NCBI GenBank assembly: GCA_900104495.1
Contig: FMXS01000003.1
Location: forward strand, 248,001-312,000
Length of the DNA stretch: 64,000 nt
Direction: 5' to 3'
Source: Ruminococcaceae bacterium FB2012
GTDB lineage: Bacteria > Bacillota > Clostridia > Oscillospirales > Ruminococcaceae
Shown: positions 50,019 through 58,959 of the stretch, piece after piece
Layout: each line of letters opens with the position of its first letter
How positions within the stretch are numbered: the stretch's first letter is position 1
The notes under the pieces: model-generated
Told to the model about the DNA's origin: nothing
The model's database searches: none
Seen by the model: only the letters and a program-made list of their open reading frames with translations
Position numbers and translations under genes: made by a program

Positions 50019-50774
50019 ATGAAGAAAGTTGTTATCGTCGGCGCCTGCGGACACATGGGCAGGGTCATTGCCGACATCGTAAGCGGCCGCGAGGACTGCA
50101 CGGTCATCGCAGGCATCGACAAGGCGGGAGGCGGTGCGGCTTTCCCGATCTACCCCGGCTTTGACTCCCTCACCGAAAAGCCGGATGTGATAATCGACTT
50201 TTCGCATCCCTCGGTGCTTGACAGTATGCTTGCCTACTGTCTGACGAACGGTGTGCCTGTCGTTATCGCCACCACGGGCTACTCCCAGGAGCAGGTGGAG
50301 CAGATCCACAAGGCGGCTGAGCAGATCCCGGTATTCTTCACCTTCAATATGTCGCTGGGCATCAACCTTATGGCGGAGCTGGCCAAAAAGGCGGTAGCCG
50401 TCCTGGGGGGACAGTTCGACATAGAGATCGTGGAAAAGCACCACAATCAGAAGCTGGACGCTCCCAGCGGAACGGCTATCATGCTGGCGGACGTAATCAA
50501 CAAGTCTTTGGACAAGCCTTGCACCTACGTTTACGACCGTCATTCGGTACGGGCAAAGCGCTCCAAGGACGAGATCGGCATCCATTCCATCCGCGGCGGC
50601 ACTATCGTGGGCGAACACGAGATAATCTTCGCGGGCCGTGACGAAGTTGTGACTCTCAAGCACGAAGCTCACTCCAAGTCGGTATTCGCCGTTGGCGCGG
50701 TGAATGCGGCGGTATTCCTCTGCGGCAAACCGGCAGGTCTTTACGCTATGAGCGATATGCTGGCGGATAAATAA
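50019..50774 (+). CDS. dapB: 4-hydroxy-tetrahydrodipicolinate reductase
   Basis: 251 residues. NAD(P)H-dependent second step of the diaminopimelate pathway. Cofactor site VVIVGACGHMGRVIADI, the acid/base region EIVEKHHNQKLDAPSGTA with catalytic His and Lys, and IHSIRGGTIVGEHE are visible. ATG at 50019 is chosen because AAAGGA lies 8 bases before it; another ATG three codons upstream lies in that spacer. Third gene of the operon. A strong terminator follows. Confidence 0.95.
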   Translation: MKKVVIVGACGHMGRVIADIVSGREDCTVIAGIDKAGGGAAFPIYPGFDSLTEKPDVIIDFSHPSVLDSMLAYCLTNGVPVVIATTGYSQEQVEQIHKAAEQIPVFFTFNMSLGINLMAELAKKAVAVLGGQFDIEIVEKHHNQKLDAPSGTAIMLADVINKSLDKPCTYVYDRHSVRAKRSKDEIGIHSIRGGTIVGEHEIIFAGRDEVVTLKHEAHSKSVFAVGAVNAAVFLCGKPAGLYAMSDMLADK

Positions 50775-50778
50775 GATA

Positions 50779-50826
50779 AAAAAAGCCTCCGCGCCGGACT
50801 AAATGCCCGCTGCGGAGGCTTTTTTG
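50779..50826. terminator. Bidirectional terminator of dapB and the GGDEF gene
   Basis: Stem AAAAAAGCCTCCGC/GCGGAGGCTTTTTT with a 19-base loop, T-run on both strands. Confidence 0.9.
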
Positions 50827-50828
50827 TA

Positions 50829-51869
50829 TCATCTGACTCCGGAGAACTGCTTTTTGTTGCGGTACATAGCAGCGTCAGCACGGTTGAAAACAGCGGAGAC
50901 CGTTTTGTCCTTATCGGGAATGAAAACTGCCATGCCGCAGGCTACCGTAACAAGGCCGTCGGCTTGGTTGAACTTCATCTGCTCCCGGAGCTGGCGGGTC
51001 AGTATCTCACGGGCACGGTAGTCCTCGCCGGTGAGCATTACCGCGAACTCGTCCCCGCCGATGCGGTAGACAGGGCTGCGCTTGAATACCCGGCAGATCA
51101 TGGTGCAGGCGGATTTCAGATGCTCGTCACCGGCCTGGTGCCCCATAGTATCGTTGATGTTTTTCAGGCCGTTCACGTCGCAGACCACAACGGCGAAGTC
51201 GCCGCAGGTGCCGTCGGCGATACTGTCATTCAGTTCCTGCTCGGCGCGGGTGTAGGCTGACTTGTTCTTGACGCCGGTAAGTCCGTCCCTTTCGGCAAGG
51301 TCCTTAGCGCTGTTCAGCACCTCTTCCAGCTCCAGCTCACGGCGGATCTGCTTATCCACATTCCGCACGCCGATGACGATATGCTTGGGATCAAATTCAA
51401 GAGCGCGGCAGGTCTTGAGGCTGTAATAGGTCGGCTTGCCGTCGATGACCAGCCTGTAATCGAGGGTAAAGGTCCCTCCGCTGCGGATGATCTCCAGCAG
51501 CTTTTCCTTCCGGAAGGCTTCAAGGAAGCGCTCTTGATCCTCTTCGTAAACGAGTATGCGGCAGTTGATCTGCGTGTCTGCGAAGAAATCGTCGCCGCTG
51601 CTGATGACTCTCAGCTTGTGGTCGGAGCCCACGGCGCTGTATTCCACATAGCTGTCGTCCTCGATGTTAAGGTAATACACGCTGGCGTAGTCGTCCGCAA
51701 GGGACATAGCCAGGTGCGTGAAGGTCACGGTTTCTTCCTCGTCTGTTTCGGAGCCGCAGGCCGGTTTCTCCGGCTTCCTGCATTTACGGCAGCGCCCGAG
51801 TATCTTCTTTGCCACGACAGCGCTGACTCCCGCGGAGACGGCAGCGATCAGCAGTACGGTTTTTTTCAT
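50829..51869 (-). CDS. Diguanylate cyclase (GGDEF) with N-terminal membrane anchor
   Basis: 346 residues. A membrane segment (about 3-22) and a short Cys-rich stretch (CRKCRKPEKPAC) are followed by a PAS-like sensor domain (about 40-180). The GGDEF domain (about 190-345) has RDGLTGVKNKSAY and an intact YRIGGDEFAVMLTG, so it should make cyclic di-GMP. The RxxD inhibitory site is not seen at the usual place five residues earlier. GAGGGGAG lies 8 bases before the chosen ATG. Its start is 20 bases after the comM stop, probably the same transcript. Confidence 0.88.
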   Translation of the reverse strand: MKKTVLLIAAVSAGVSAVVAKKILGRCRKCRKPEKPACGSETDEEETVTFTHLAMSLADDYASVYYLNIEDDSYVEYSAVGSDHKLRVISSGDDFFADTQINCRILVYEEDQERFLEAFRKEKLLEIIRSGGTFTLDYRLVIDGKPTYYSLKTCRALEFDPKHIVIGVRNVDKQIRRELELEEVLNSAKDLAERDGLTGVKNKSAYTRAEQELNDSIADGTCGDFAVVVCDVNGLKNINDTMGHQAGDEHLKSACTMICRVFKRSPVYRIGGDEFAVMLTGEDYRAREILTRQLREQMKFNQADGLVTVACGMAVFIPDKDKTVSAVFNRADAAMYRNKKQFSGVR

Positions 51870-51889
51870 AAGCTTTTCTCCCCTCTGTA

Positions 51890-53416
51890 TCATTCCCAAT
51901 ATTTACGGTCAAGGCTGCGGAACTGCACAGCCTGTGCGATATGCTTTTCGGTCAGCACCTCGGCGCCTTCCATATCGGCGCAGGTGCGGGCGACTTTTAG
52001 GATGCGGTCGTAGGCTCTTGCCGACAGTCCCAGCCGGTCGAACACGCCCTTCAAGACGGTCTCGGCCTTTTCGGTCATAGGGCAGACCTCCCGGAGGATG
52101 TCGCTGGTTATTCGGGCGTTGCAGGTGATGTCGGTGCCCTTGAAGCGTTCGGTCTGTATGTCCCGCGCCTTCTGGACCCTCTCTCTGATGACTGCGGAGC
52201 TTTCCTCCTTATCCTTCGAGGCCAGGTCGGAGAACTCCACCGGGGCCACTTCAACGTGGATGTCAAAGCGGTCCAGCAGCGGTCCGCTGACCTTTGAGAG
52301 ATAATTCTTCACCTGCTTGGGATTGCAGATGCACTTCCTCGTGGGATGTCCGTAATATCCGCAGGGACAGGGATTCATAGCGGCGATCAGCATAAAGGAG
52401 CAGGGATAGGTAACACTTCCCGACACCCGTGAGATCGTCACCTGTCTGTCCTCCAAAGGCTGACGGAGTATCTCCAGCGCCAGCCGTGAGAACTCGGCCA
52501 GCTCGTCAAGGAAAAGCAGTCCGTTGTGGGCAAGGGAAATCTCGCCGGGACGGGGCACAGAGCCTCCGCCCGAGAGCCCCGCCGCGGACACCGTATGGTG
52601 AGGCGCCCGGAAGGGCCTTACCGTCACCAGGGGATCGTCCTTGTCCAGCAGTCCCGCCACCGAATGGATGTTGGTGGTCTCTATGGATTCCTCGAAGGTC
52701 ATCTTCGGGAGAATGGAGGGCATCCGCTTGGCAAGCATGGACTTGCCGGAGCCGGGAGCGCCGATCATAAGGGCGTTATGTCCTCCCGCGGCAGCGATCT
52801 CCAGGGCCTTTTTGGCATTCTGCTGACCCTTGACGTCGGCGAAATCCAAAGCGCCGTAATAGTTCGGCTCGCCGATGCGCGAGGGAGCGGCGGGCTGCAT
52901 CACGGCCTTGCCGGAGAAATGCAGGGTAAGCTGAGAAACACTCTCCACGCCGTAGACCTTTATCCCCTCCACGACGGCGGCCTCACGGGCGTTGTCAAAG
53001 GGGACGTATATCTCCTGGAGGCCCATTTTCTGCGCCAGTATGGTCATAGGCAGGACGCCCGCCACGGCTCTCAGCTCCCCGGAAAGGGACACCTCGCCGA
53101 TGAAGGCGGCGTGTTCGGTCTGCTGTTCGGTGCAGAAGCCCATTACCCTAAGCAGTGCGACGGTGATAGCCAGGTCGTGTACCGAGCCGGATTTCTTCTT
53201 GTCGGCGGGGGCAAGGTTTATCATTATCTTCTGAGTCGGGAAGTTTATGGAGCTGGACCGCAGAGCGGAACGTATCCTCTCGCGGCTCTCACGGACGGCG
53301 GCGTCCGCCAGTCCGACCACGTCAAAGCTCTGTATCCCCCGGCTGGATTCGATCTCCGCCTCCACCGGGAAAGCATTGAGCCCCATAAGCCCGAGGCTGT
53401 TTATCTTTGCAAACAT
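51890..53416 (-). CDS. comM: YifB/ComM-family Mg-chelatase-like AAA+ ATPase
   Basis: 508 residues. ComM is a ring helicase that helps branch migration during natural transformation in some bacteria. An N-terminal ribosomal-S5/Lon-like domain (about 1-170, with GLADAAVRESRERIRSAL) is followed by the AAA+ core with Walker A GAPGSGKSMLAKRMP, the family word FRAPHHTVS, and NPCPCGYYGHP (zinc-like Cys). A C-terminal helical part contains SARAYDRILKVARTCADM. No other competence gene is near. The ribosome site AAAGG lies somewhat far from the ATG. Confidence 0.92.
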   Translation of the reverse strand: MFAKINSLGLMGLNAFPVEAEIESSRGIQSFDVVGLADAAVRESRERIRSALRSSSINFPTQKIMINLAPADKKKSGSVHDLAITVALLRVMGFCTEQQTEHAAFIGEVSLSGELRAVAGVLPMTILAQKMGLQEIYVPFDNAREAAVVEGIKVYGVESVSQLTLHFSGKAVMQPAAPSRIGEPNYYGALDFADVKGQQNAKKALEIAAAGGHNALMIGAPGSGKSMLAKRMPSILPKMTFEESIETTNIHSVAGLLDKDDPLVTVRPFRAPHHTVSAAGLSGGGSVPRPGEISLAHNGLLFLDELAEFSRLALEILRQPLEDRQVTISRVSGSVTYPCSFMLIAAMNPCPCGYYGHPTRKCICNPKQVKNYLSKVSGPLLDRFDIHVEVAPVEFSDLASKDKEESSAVIRERVQKARDIQTERFKGTDITCNARITSDILREVCPMTEKAETVLKGVFDRLGLSARAYDRILKVARTCADMEGAEVLTEKHIAQAVQFRSLDRKYWE

Positions 53417-53463
53417 AACGGCGAAATAACCTTTCTGAGTAAGATCGGATCAATTGAGCAAAT

Positions 53464-54387
53464 TCAGATGTACGTCTCCAAAAAGTCCAGCACGTCCTTA
53501 AAGACCTCTTCGCGGTTGGTTTCGTTGAACAGCTCGTGGCGGGCGCCTTCGTAGAGGCGGATGCGCGCCGCCGCGCTGTAAGAGATCAGCTTGTTGAACA
53601 CCTTCTTTACGCCGTCGCCGTAGGCTCCCACGGGGTCGGCATCGCCGGCGATCAGCATTATCGGCAGGTCCTTGCGTACAGAGGAGAACCACTTCTCCTG
53701 ACTGACGAACCACAGCAGCCTTGCAAGGTTCTCAAAGCCGTTCAAGGTGAACACGAATCCGCAGAGCTCATCTTCGATATAGGCGTCAACGATGCTGTCG
53801 TCACGGGTGAGCCAGTCGAAGTCGGTGCGGGGGGAGCCGATCTTTTTATTGTATGTGCCGAAGGCGATCTTGTTGAGAGTGTCGCTGCGGTAGTATTCGT
53901 CGTGCTTTTTCTTGGCGGCATCCACCGCCAGCAGCATTACCTCTCCCGCCTTGAAAGGCCCGGCGGTGCCGCAGTAAACGGCGCCGGTAAGTTCACGTCC
54001 GAACCAGGTGGTGTAGGCTCTTGCCAGGAAGGAGCCCATACTGTGACCGATCAGAAAATAAGGCAGCCCGGGATAGGATCTCTTCATAATGTTTGTCAGC
54101 GTATGCATATCCTTGACGGCAGTTTCCCAGCCTTCCTTGGGGGCGAAATAGCCCAGTTCCTTCGGCTCGCTGACGCTTCCGCCGTGGCCCAGGTGATCGT
54201 TGGCGCAGACCACAAATCCGTGAGCGGTGAGAAATTCCGCCAGCGGCGCGTAGCGCCTTGCGTACTCGCTCATGCCGTGAGCGATCTGCACCACGCCCAC
54301 GGGCGCCGACTCCGGGAACCAGACATGGTATCTTATCTTATGGACGCCGTCACGGCTTTTAAAGGTCGAAGTTATCATTGTTGACAT
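53464..54387 (-). CDS. Alpha/beta hydrolase (lysophospholipase / monoglyceride lipase-like)
   Basis: 307 residues. Serine hydrolase with the oxyanion region VVQIAHGMSEYARRY, the elbow IGHSMGSF (nucleophile Ser116), Asp in LIAGDADPVGAYG and His in EGARHELFNET. The pattern fits Serine aminopeptidase S33 / Hydrolase_4 proteins that act on monoacylglycerols or lysophospholipids. No signal peptide, so probably cytoplasmic. AAAGGAGC precedes the ATG; the frame extends upstream without conserved sequence. An own promoter is present, and comM follows 47 bases downstream. Confidence 0.9.
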   Translation of the reverse strand: MSTMITSTFKSRDGVHKIRYHVWFPESAPVGVVQIAHGMSEYARRYAPLAEFLTAHGFVVCANDHLGHGGSVSEPKELGYFAPKEGWETAVKDMHTLTNIMKRSYPGLPYFLIGHSMGSFLARAYTTWFGRELTGAVYCGTAGPFKAGEVMLLAVDAAKKKHDEYYRSDTLNKIAFGTYNKKIGSPRTDFDWLTRDDSIVDAYIEDELCGFVFTLNGFENLARLLWFVSQEKWFSSVRKDLPIMLIAGDADPVGAYGDGVKKVFNKLISYSAAARIRLYEGARHELFNETNREEVFKDVLDFLETYI

Positions 54388-54469
54388 ATGCGCACGCTCC
54401 TTTTTGATGTCACGCCGGCCGCGGACAGATTTTTTCAAGCAAGGTCTTTCAAAAGTCATCCATATATAA

Positions 54470-54498
54470 AATATACCATATTATCAAAGGAATTTCAA
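54470..54498 (-). promoter_or_regulatory. Promoter of the alpha/beta hydrolase gene
   Basis: TTGAAA, a 17-base spacer and TATATT on the minus strand. A TTGACA lies further upstream but at unsuitable distance. Confidence 0.65.
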
Positions 54499-54519
54499 GG
54501 GCTTTTGTCAAATAACGGC

Positions 54520-54557
54520 AAATAAAATCCGTGCGCCGTTTTATGTGCGCACGGATC
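54520..54557 (-). terminator. Terminator after the HisC-like gene
   Basis: Ten-base stem ATCCGTGCGC/GCGCACGGAT with a ten-base loop, followed by TTTATTT on the minus strand. It ends the six-gene operon that begins at 60339. Confidence 0.8.
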
Positions 54558-54566
54558 TTTTCTCGT

Positions 54567-55628
54567 TCATTTCCCCAGGAAACTCTCCAGTTCCGAAATA
54601 AGGCGGTCCATTTGTTCGTCGGTGCCGACGGTTATCCGAAGGTGATTATCTATGCGGGGCTTGCGGAAGTAGCGGATGTAAATCCCCCGCTCCCGCAGAT
54701 AGCTGAATATCTCCTCTGCTCTGCGCTTCGGATGCGTCGCAAACAGGAAGTTCGCGGAGCTGTCCGGGATGACGAAGCCCAGTTCCCGCAGACGCTTTGC
54801 GGTGCACTCTCTTGTGGCGATTATCTTCCCGCGGACCTGCCCGAAATACTCTCTGTCGCCGACAGCCGCGGCTCCGGCGCGGATAGCCACCGCGTCCATG
54901 GGGTAGGAGTTATAGGAATCCTTCACCGCGTCAAGATAGCCGATAAGGTAGGGGTCGGCAATTGCGCAGGCCACCCGCATTCCCGCCAGTGAGCGGGACT
55001 TTGAGAAGGTCTGTGTGATGACAAGATTGTCGTACTTCTTTATCAGCGGAACACAGCTGACCTCGCTGAAATCGGCGTAGGCCTCGTCGATGATAACGAT
55101 GCTGTCCCGATTGTGACGGATAAGCTCCTCTATCGCGTCGAGGCCGAGGCCGATAGTTGTGGGGGCGTTGGGATTGGGAAGCACCACGCCGCCGTTATCG
55201 CGGAAATAATCCTCGACGTGAACGTTGAAGCCCTCGTCCACGGGGATAGTTTCATAAGGTATTTTCAGCAGGTCGCACCACACGGGATAGAAGGAATAAG
55301 TAATATCGGGATAGAGCAGAGGCTTGTCCGAATTGAAGAAGGCGCGGAAGGCGGCGGCAAGCACGTCGTCCGAGCCGTTGCCTGCAAATACGCATTCCTG
55401 TCCGATGCCGTAATACTCCGCTATCGCCTTGCGCAAAGGAGCGGCGTCCATAGGCGGATAGAGCCGAAGGATGTCCGCGTCAAACTCCGCTATCGCCTTC
55501 TGTACGGCGGGAGAAGGAGGATAGGGGTTCTCGTTGGCATTGAGCTTGATTATATCCGCGCTCTTGGGCTGTTCGCCGGCGGTGTAGGGCTCGATGCTTA
55601 TCAGCTTGTCCTGGAAGGGCTTGTTCAT
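54567..55628 (-). CDS. hisC: HisC-type aminotransferase
   Basis: 353 residues. Pyridoxal-phosphate aminotransferase of fold type I, closest in pattern to histidinol-phosphate aminotransferase. IKLNANENPYPPSPAV at the start, GNGSDDVLAAAF, VVLPNPNAPTT, IIDEAYADFSE and the Lys in TQTFSKSRSLAGMRVA (Schiff base) are clear. It may act in histidine synthesis or as an aromatic or other amino-acid transaminase; no other his genes are in view. CAAGGAGT precedes the ATG. Last gene of the MBOAT/radical-SAM operon, 18 bases after a radical-SAM gene. Confidence 0.88.
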   Translation of the reverse strand: MNKPFQDKLISIEPYTAGEQPKSADIIKLNANENPYPPSPAVQKAIAEFDADILRLYPPMDAAPLRKAIAEYYGIGQECVFAGNGSDDVLAAAFRAFFNSDKPLLYPDITYSFYPVWCDLLKIPYETIPVDEGFNVHVEDYFRDNGGVVLPNPNAPTTIGLGLDAIEELIRHNRDSIVIIDEAYADFSEVSCVPLIKKYDNLVITQTFSKSRSLAGMRVACAIADPYLIGYLDAVKDSYNSYPMDAVAIRAGAAAVGDREYFGQVRGKIIATRECTAKRLRELGFVIPDSSANFLFATHPKRRAEEIFSYLRERGIYIRYFRKPRIDNHLRITVGTDEQMDRLISELESFLGK

Positions 55629-55646
55629 ATTCTTCACTCCTTGAGT

Positions 55647-56261
55647 TTACTCGGGGATATACTCCCGCACCCGCAGACGCACGCCGATGCTTTCGGCTAT
55701 TTCCCGTGAGCGCTCGATGTCCTCCTTGCCGATGACGTCCACCACGGTGAACACCACATCCGGGACGTACTCCTTGACGTGACCGGCAAAGTCAAGCATA
55801 GCCCGGAAGCTGTCCTCGCCGAAACACGGGCGTGTGACCTTGAGGTACTCCTCTTTCGTGGGAGCGTTGAGACTGATGGAAATGCAGTCGCAGACGCCCT
55901 CAAACTCGGGGGCGGTGTCCCGGTTATTTATCAGATCGGAGAGGCCGTTGGTGTTGATGCGTATGGGAGTTTTCGTCACGCTGCGGATATAGGCCGCCAC
56001 GGTCTTTAATATTTCCAGCTCGCAGGTGGGCTCGCCGTATCCGCAGAAGACTATCTGCTTATAGCTGTCCAGGTCCCGCTTTTTCAGATCGGCGATGACC
56101 TCCTCGGCGGTGGGCTGATGCTCCAGCCAAAGCGGGTCGGAGCCGTAAGCGCCGTCACCGTTGTGACGGATGCAGAAGGTGCAGTTGCAGGGACATTTGT
56201 TGGTGATATTGAGGTAAAGCCCCCCGTCCACCACATAGCTTAAAGTCATACTCTTTTTCAT
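55647..56261 (-). CDS. Radical SAM protein, TatD-associated type
   Basis: 204 residues, short for the superfamily. CPCNCTFCIRH gives the CxxxCxxC iron-sulfur motif; GYGEPTCELE and RINTNGLSDL fit the barrel strands that bind S-adenosylmethionine. The pattern is like the small radical-SAM proteins often found with tatD-family nuclease genes; no tatD is present here. Reaction unknown. It lies 30 bases after another radical-SAM gene in the operon. Confidence 0.85.
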   Translation of the reverse strand: MKKSMTLSYVVDGGLYLNITNKCPCNCTFCIRHNGDGAYGSDPLWLEHQPTAEEVIADLKKRDLDSYKQIVFCGYGEPTCELEILKTVAAYIRSVTKTPIRINTNGLSDLINNRDTAPEFEGVCDCISISLNAPTKEEYLKVTRPCFGEDSFRAMLDFAGHVKEYVPDVVFTVVDVIGKEDIERSREIAESIGVRLRVREYIPE

Positions 56262-56291
56262 ACTTTTTCTCCTTATTCATCATTCATTATT

Positions 56292-57128
56292 TCAGCAGTT
56301 TCCCGTGACTACATACCTTAGTTTTTCCCTTGCGATGTCCGCCAGGCGGTAGATGAGGCGCACGTCCGTGGGAGGACGGTCCGTCAAATGAAATCGGGGG
56401 AAGAACCGTGAAATGTGCAGGACGGTATCCTTATCCAGCGAAGCTATCCACGAGGACAGCTCCCGCATTTCCTGCTCGGTGTCGTTCATCCCCGGGACTA
56501 TCAGCGTCGTGAGTTCGACGTGGGCGGTCCTGTGGGCTTCCGTGATGAAGTCAAGCACCGTCCGGAGGTCGCCGCCAAGGATGTTTTTATAAGTATCGGC
56601 GCTGAAGGATTTAAGGTCGATGTTGAAAGCATCGATGTATGGGGCTATTTCCGCGAGAACGGAAAGCTCGGCGGTGCCGTTGGTGACAACGGCGTTTTTA
56701 AGCCCCTGCTCCCGGACCAGCTTTGCGGTGTCGCGGACGTACTCGTAGCCCACCAGCGGCTCGTTATAGGTAAAAGCCACGCCGATATTCCCGCGGGAGG
56801 CGTAAGCGGGCAGACAGCTCACCAGCTGCTCCGGGGAGACATAGTCAAGATGCTCCACCGAAAAGAGCGCTTCCTTGGACCAGGATATCTCGCTGTTCTG
56901 ACAGAAGGGGCAGCGCAGATTGCAGCCGCAGCTGCTGACGGAAAGTATCATGGAGCCGGGATAAAACCGACTCAGAGGCTTTTTCTCGATAGGGTCAAAG
57001 CCGATGCAGGACAGTCTGCCGTAATTTTTGGCCACGACCTTTCCGTCACGGCATATTCTTGCTCCGCAGAAGCCGGTCTGACCCTCGCTAAGCTCGCAGT
57101 GCCGGAAGCACACCTCACATCTTGACAT
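56292..57128 (-). CDS. amrS: AmmeMemoRadiSam-type radical SAM enzyme
   Basis: 278 residues. An N-terminal Cys cluster CEVCFRHCELSEGQTGFCGA is followed by the radical-SAM motif in CGCNLRCPFCQNSEI. FTYNEPLVGYEYV and VVTNGTAELSV agree with the pyruvate-formate-lyase-activase-like AmrS group of the AmmeMemoRadiSam system. That system is usually named from co-occurring Memo and AMMECR1 proteins; neither is encoded nearby. The substrate is unknown for the family. It is in the middle of the MBOAT operon. Confidence 0.85.
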   Translation of the reverse strand: MSRCEVCFRHCELSEGQTGFCGARICRDGKVVAKNYGRLSCIGFDPIEKKPLSRFYPGSMILSVSSCGCNLRCPFCQNSEISWSKEALFSVEHLDYVSPEQLVSCLPAYASRGNIGVAFTYNEPLVGYEYVRDTAKLVREQGLKNAVVTNGTAELSVLAEIAPYIDAFNIDLKSFSADTYKNILGGDLRTVLDFITEAHRTAHVELTTLIVPGMNDTEQEMRELSSWIASLDKDTVLHISRFFPRFHLTDRPPTDVRLIYRLADIAREKLRYVVTGNC

Positions 57129-57150
57129 ACCCTCACTCCTTGATAATCTG

Positions 57151-58098
57151 TCAGCTGCGGGACCCTTGATATGTTCCGCGTCGGTAGAGTTCTTTGTCGA
57201 TGCCGTTCATCACGGAGAATTTGTTCAGGCTCCAGAGGGGAGCTATCAGGTCTTTGCGGGCGCCGTCGCCGGTGACGCGCTCAATGATGATCTCCGGCGG
57301 GAGCCGTTCTATCTGGTCGCAGACAAGGCCGATGTATTCTTCCTGCTCCATGGGCCGCACCTCGCTGCGCCCGTACATTTCCGCCAGCACTGTCCCGCGC
57401 AGGATGTGCAGCAGATGTATCTTGACCGCGTGGATGCCGAGACTTCCCACGGTCTCGGCGGTGCGGAGCATCATTTCCCGTGTCTCGCCGGGAAGGCCGT
57501 TGATGATATGGACGCAGACGTTTATCCCCCGCTCTTTCAGCAGTCCGAAGCCCCGGAGGAAATCTTCATAGGTGTGACAGCGGTTGCAGAGGGCCGCCGT
57601 TTCGTCAAAGATGCTTTGCAGGCCAAGCTCCACAGTCAGATAAGTCCTTTCGGAAAGCTCCGCCAGCATATCCGCCTTTTCCCCGTCGATGCAGTCAGCG
57701 CGGGTGGCGACGGCAAGGCCCACGGCATCCTCAAAGGCAAGAGCCCGTTCAAACATTGAACGGAGCATCGAAGTCTCGCCGTAGGTGTTGGACCCCGCCT
57801 GAAAGTAGGGGATGTATCTCCCCTCGGGCCACTTCTTATGCATGACCGTTTTGAGCTGTTCAAACTGCCTGCCTATGTCGTCGCAGGGGTCTCCGGCGAA
57901 ATCTCCTCCGGCTTTGGCGGAGCAGAATATACAGCCTCCCCTGCCCTTGGTGCCGTCCCGGTTGGGACAGCCGAGATCGATATTCAGAGGTATCTTTATG
58001 ACCTTCCCGCCGAAGCGCCTGCGAAGATAACTGCTGTATGTGAGATAGCGCTTGTTGTCGTCGGAGCCGGGGAAAGGGTTGGTGTCCCGCTGGGCCAT
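57151..58098 (-). CDS. Radical SAM protein, YhcC/TIGR01212 family
   Basis: 315 residues. The hallmark is the spaced cluster in LGCPNRDGTKGRGGCIFC, with more than the usual gap between first and second Cys, as in the YhcC family. PYFQAGSNTYGE, LTVELGLQS and HIINGLPGETREMM are further conserved strands. In other bacteria this family is often near queuosine or tRNA genes, but its reaction is not established. The start ATG overlaps the stop of the upstream gene by one base (TAATG), so translation is coupled. Confidence 0.88.
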   Translation of the reverse strand: MAQRDTNPFPGSDDNKRYLTYSSYLRRRFGGKVIKIPLNIDLGCPNRDGTKGRGGCIFCSAKAGGDFAGDPCDDIGRQFEQLKTVMHKKWPEGRYIPYFQAGSNTYGETSMLRSMFERALAFEDAVGLAVATRADCIDGEKADMLAELSERTYLTVELGLQSIFDETAALCNRCHTYEDFLRGFGLLKERGINVCVHIINGLPGETREMMLRTAETVGSLGIHAVKIHLLHILRGTVLAEMYGRSEVRPMEQEEYIGLVCDQIERLPPEIIIERVTGDGARKDLIAPLWSLNKFSVMNGIDKELYRRGTYQGSRS

Positions 58099-58946
58099 TA
58101 TTCCGTATCGTCCTGAGAGGACTCGTCCTCGGAGCTGTCCTCGGCGGTCTCGGAGGAGCTGTCCTCGGGAGGAGCGGTCTGCTTCGAGGTGTCCTCGGTA
58201 ACCTGGCTGGACTCGGTGACGCTGGGCTTGGTCTCGGACTTGGTCTCCTTTGAAGTCTCCTTATGGGTCCAGGATGTGGGCTTTTCGGTGGTAGTGGAAG
58301 TCATAGCCGGAGAGGTGTTGTTGGTGGTGGTAGTTTCCTCCTCGGAGCTGTCGTCCTCGGTTGTTGTGGACTCGGTGGTGGTGGTGTGGTAGAACTTGGT
58401 GGAGTATTTCTCAAAAGTCCCGCTGGTGGTCTTGGACTTCTTCTCCTTTTCGTCCGCCTTATCGGTGCCGGAGGTGGTGACCTCCTTCTCGTCGTGGCCG
58501 CCCTTGGCGTCTCCGGAGCCGGTCACTTCGGGAACGGGCTCTTCCTTCTTCTCGTCGGGAGCCAGCACCTCCTCGTCGGGCTTGCCCTCGGTGATGCCGT
58601 AAAACCGGGAGATCTTGTCAGCCAGGGACTTTATCCCCTCGGGATAGGCGATAGAACCGTAATAGCGCTTGCTTATCTCGGCGGTATACTTGCCGTTTGC
58701 CAGCCTTTCAAGGCTGAACTTGTTGCCCTCGTCGCCGTAGCGCTTGCTGCTGGTCATGGAGATGAAATAAGCGGCACACCCGATCAGCACCACTGCCAGC
58801 ACGATGACATTTATGAAAGTATATTTTTCGTCCAGCGAACGTCGGCTGAGTTCCTCGATAGCTTCCTCGCTCTCGGGGCATTCCTCGGGCATTTCGGGAG
58901 CGTCCTCGTACTCGCTGAGATCAACGTCTTTGATATTGTTATCCAT
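58098..58946 (-). CDS. Membrane protein with DHHW-like start and Ser/Thr-rich tail
   Basis: 282 residues. An acidic cytoplasmic part (about 1-42) and one membrane segment (about 43-63) are followed by FSLERLANGKYTAEISKRYY and GIKSLADKISRFYG (about 77-120). This matches the membrane-proximal start of DHHW/AlgX-type proteins that partner MBOAT acyltransferases. Where those continue into an SGNH-like catalytic domain, this one has about 160 residues of Thr/Ser/Glu/Lys low-complexity tail, probably outside the cell. No DHHW motif exists. It lies 13 bases after the MBOAT gene and overlaps the next gene by one base. The family match is my alignment by eye. Confidence 0.68.
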   Translation of the reverse strand: MDNNIKDVDLSEYEDAPEMPEECPESEEAIEELSRRSLDEKYTFINVIVLAVVLIGCAAYFISMTSSKRYGDEGNKFSLERLANGKYTAEISKRYYGSIAYPEGIKSLADKISRFYGITEGKPDEEVLAPDEKKEEPVPEVTGSGDAKGGHDEKEVTTSGTDKADEKEKKSKTTSGTFEKYSTKFYHTTTTESTTTEDDSSEEETTTTNNTSPAMTSTTTEKPTSWTHKETSKETKSETKPSVTESSQVTEDTSKQTAPPEDSSSETAEDSSEDESSQDDTE

Positions 58947-58959
58947 GAAGCTCCCCTCC

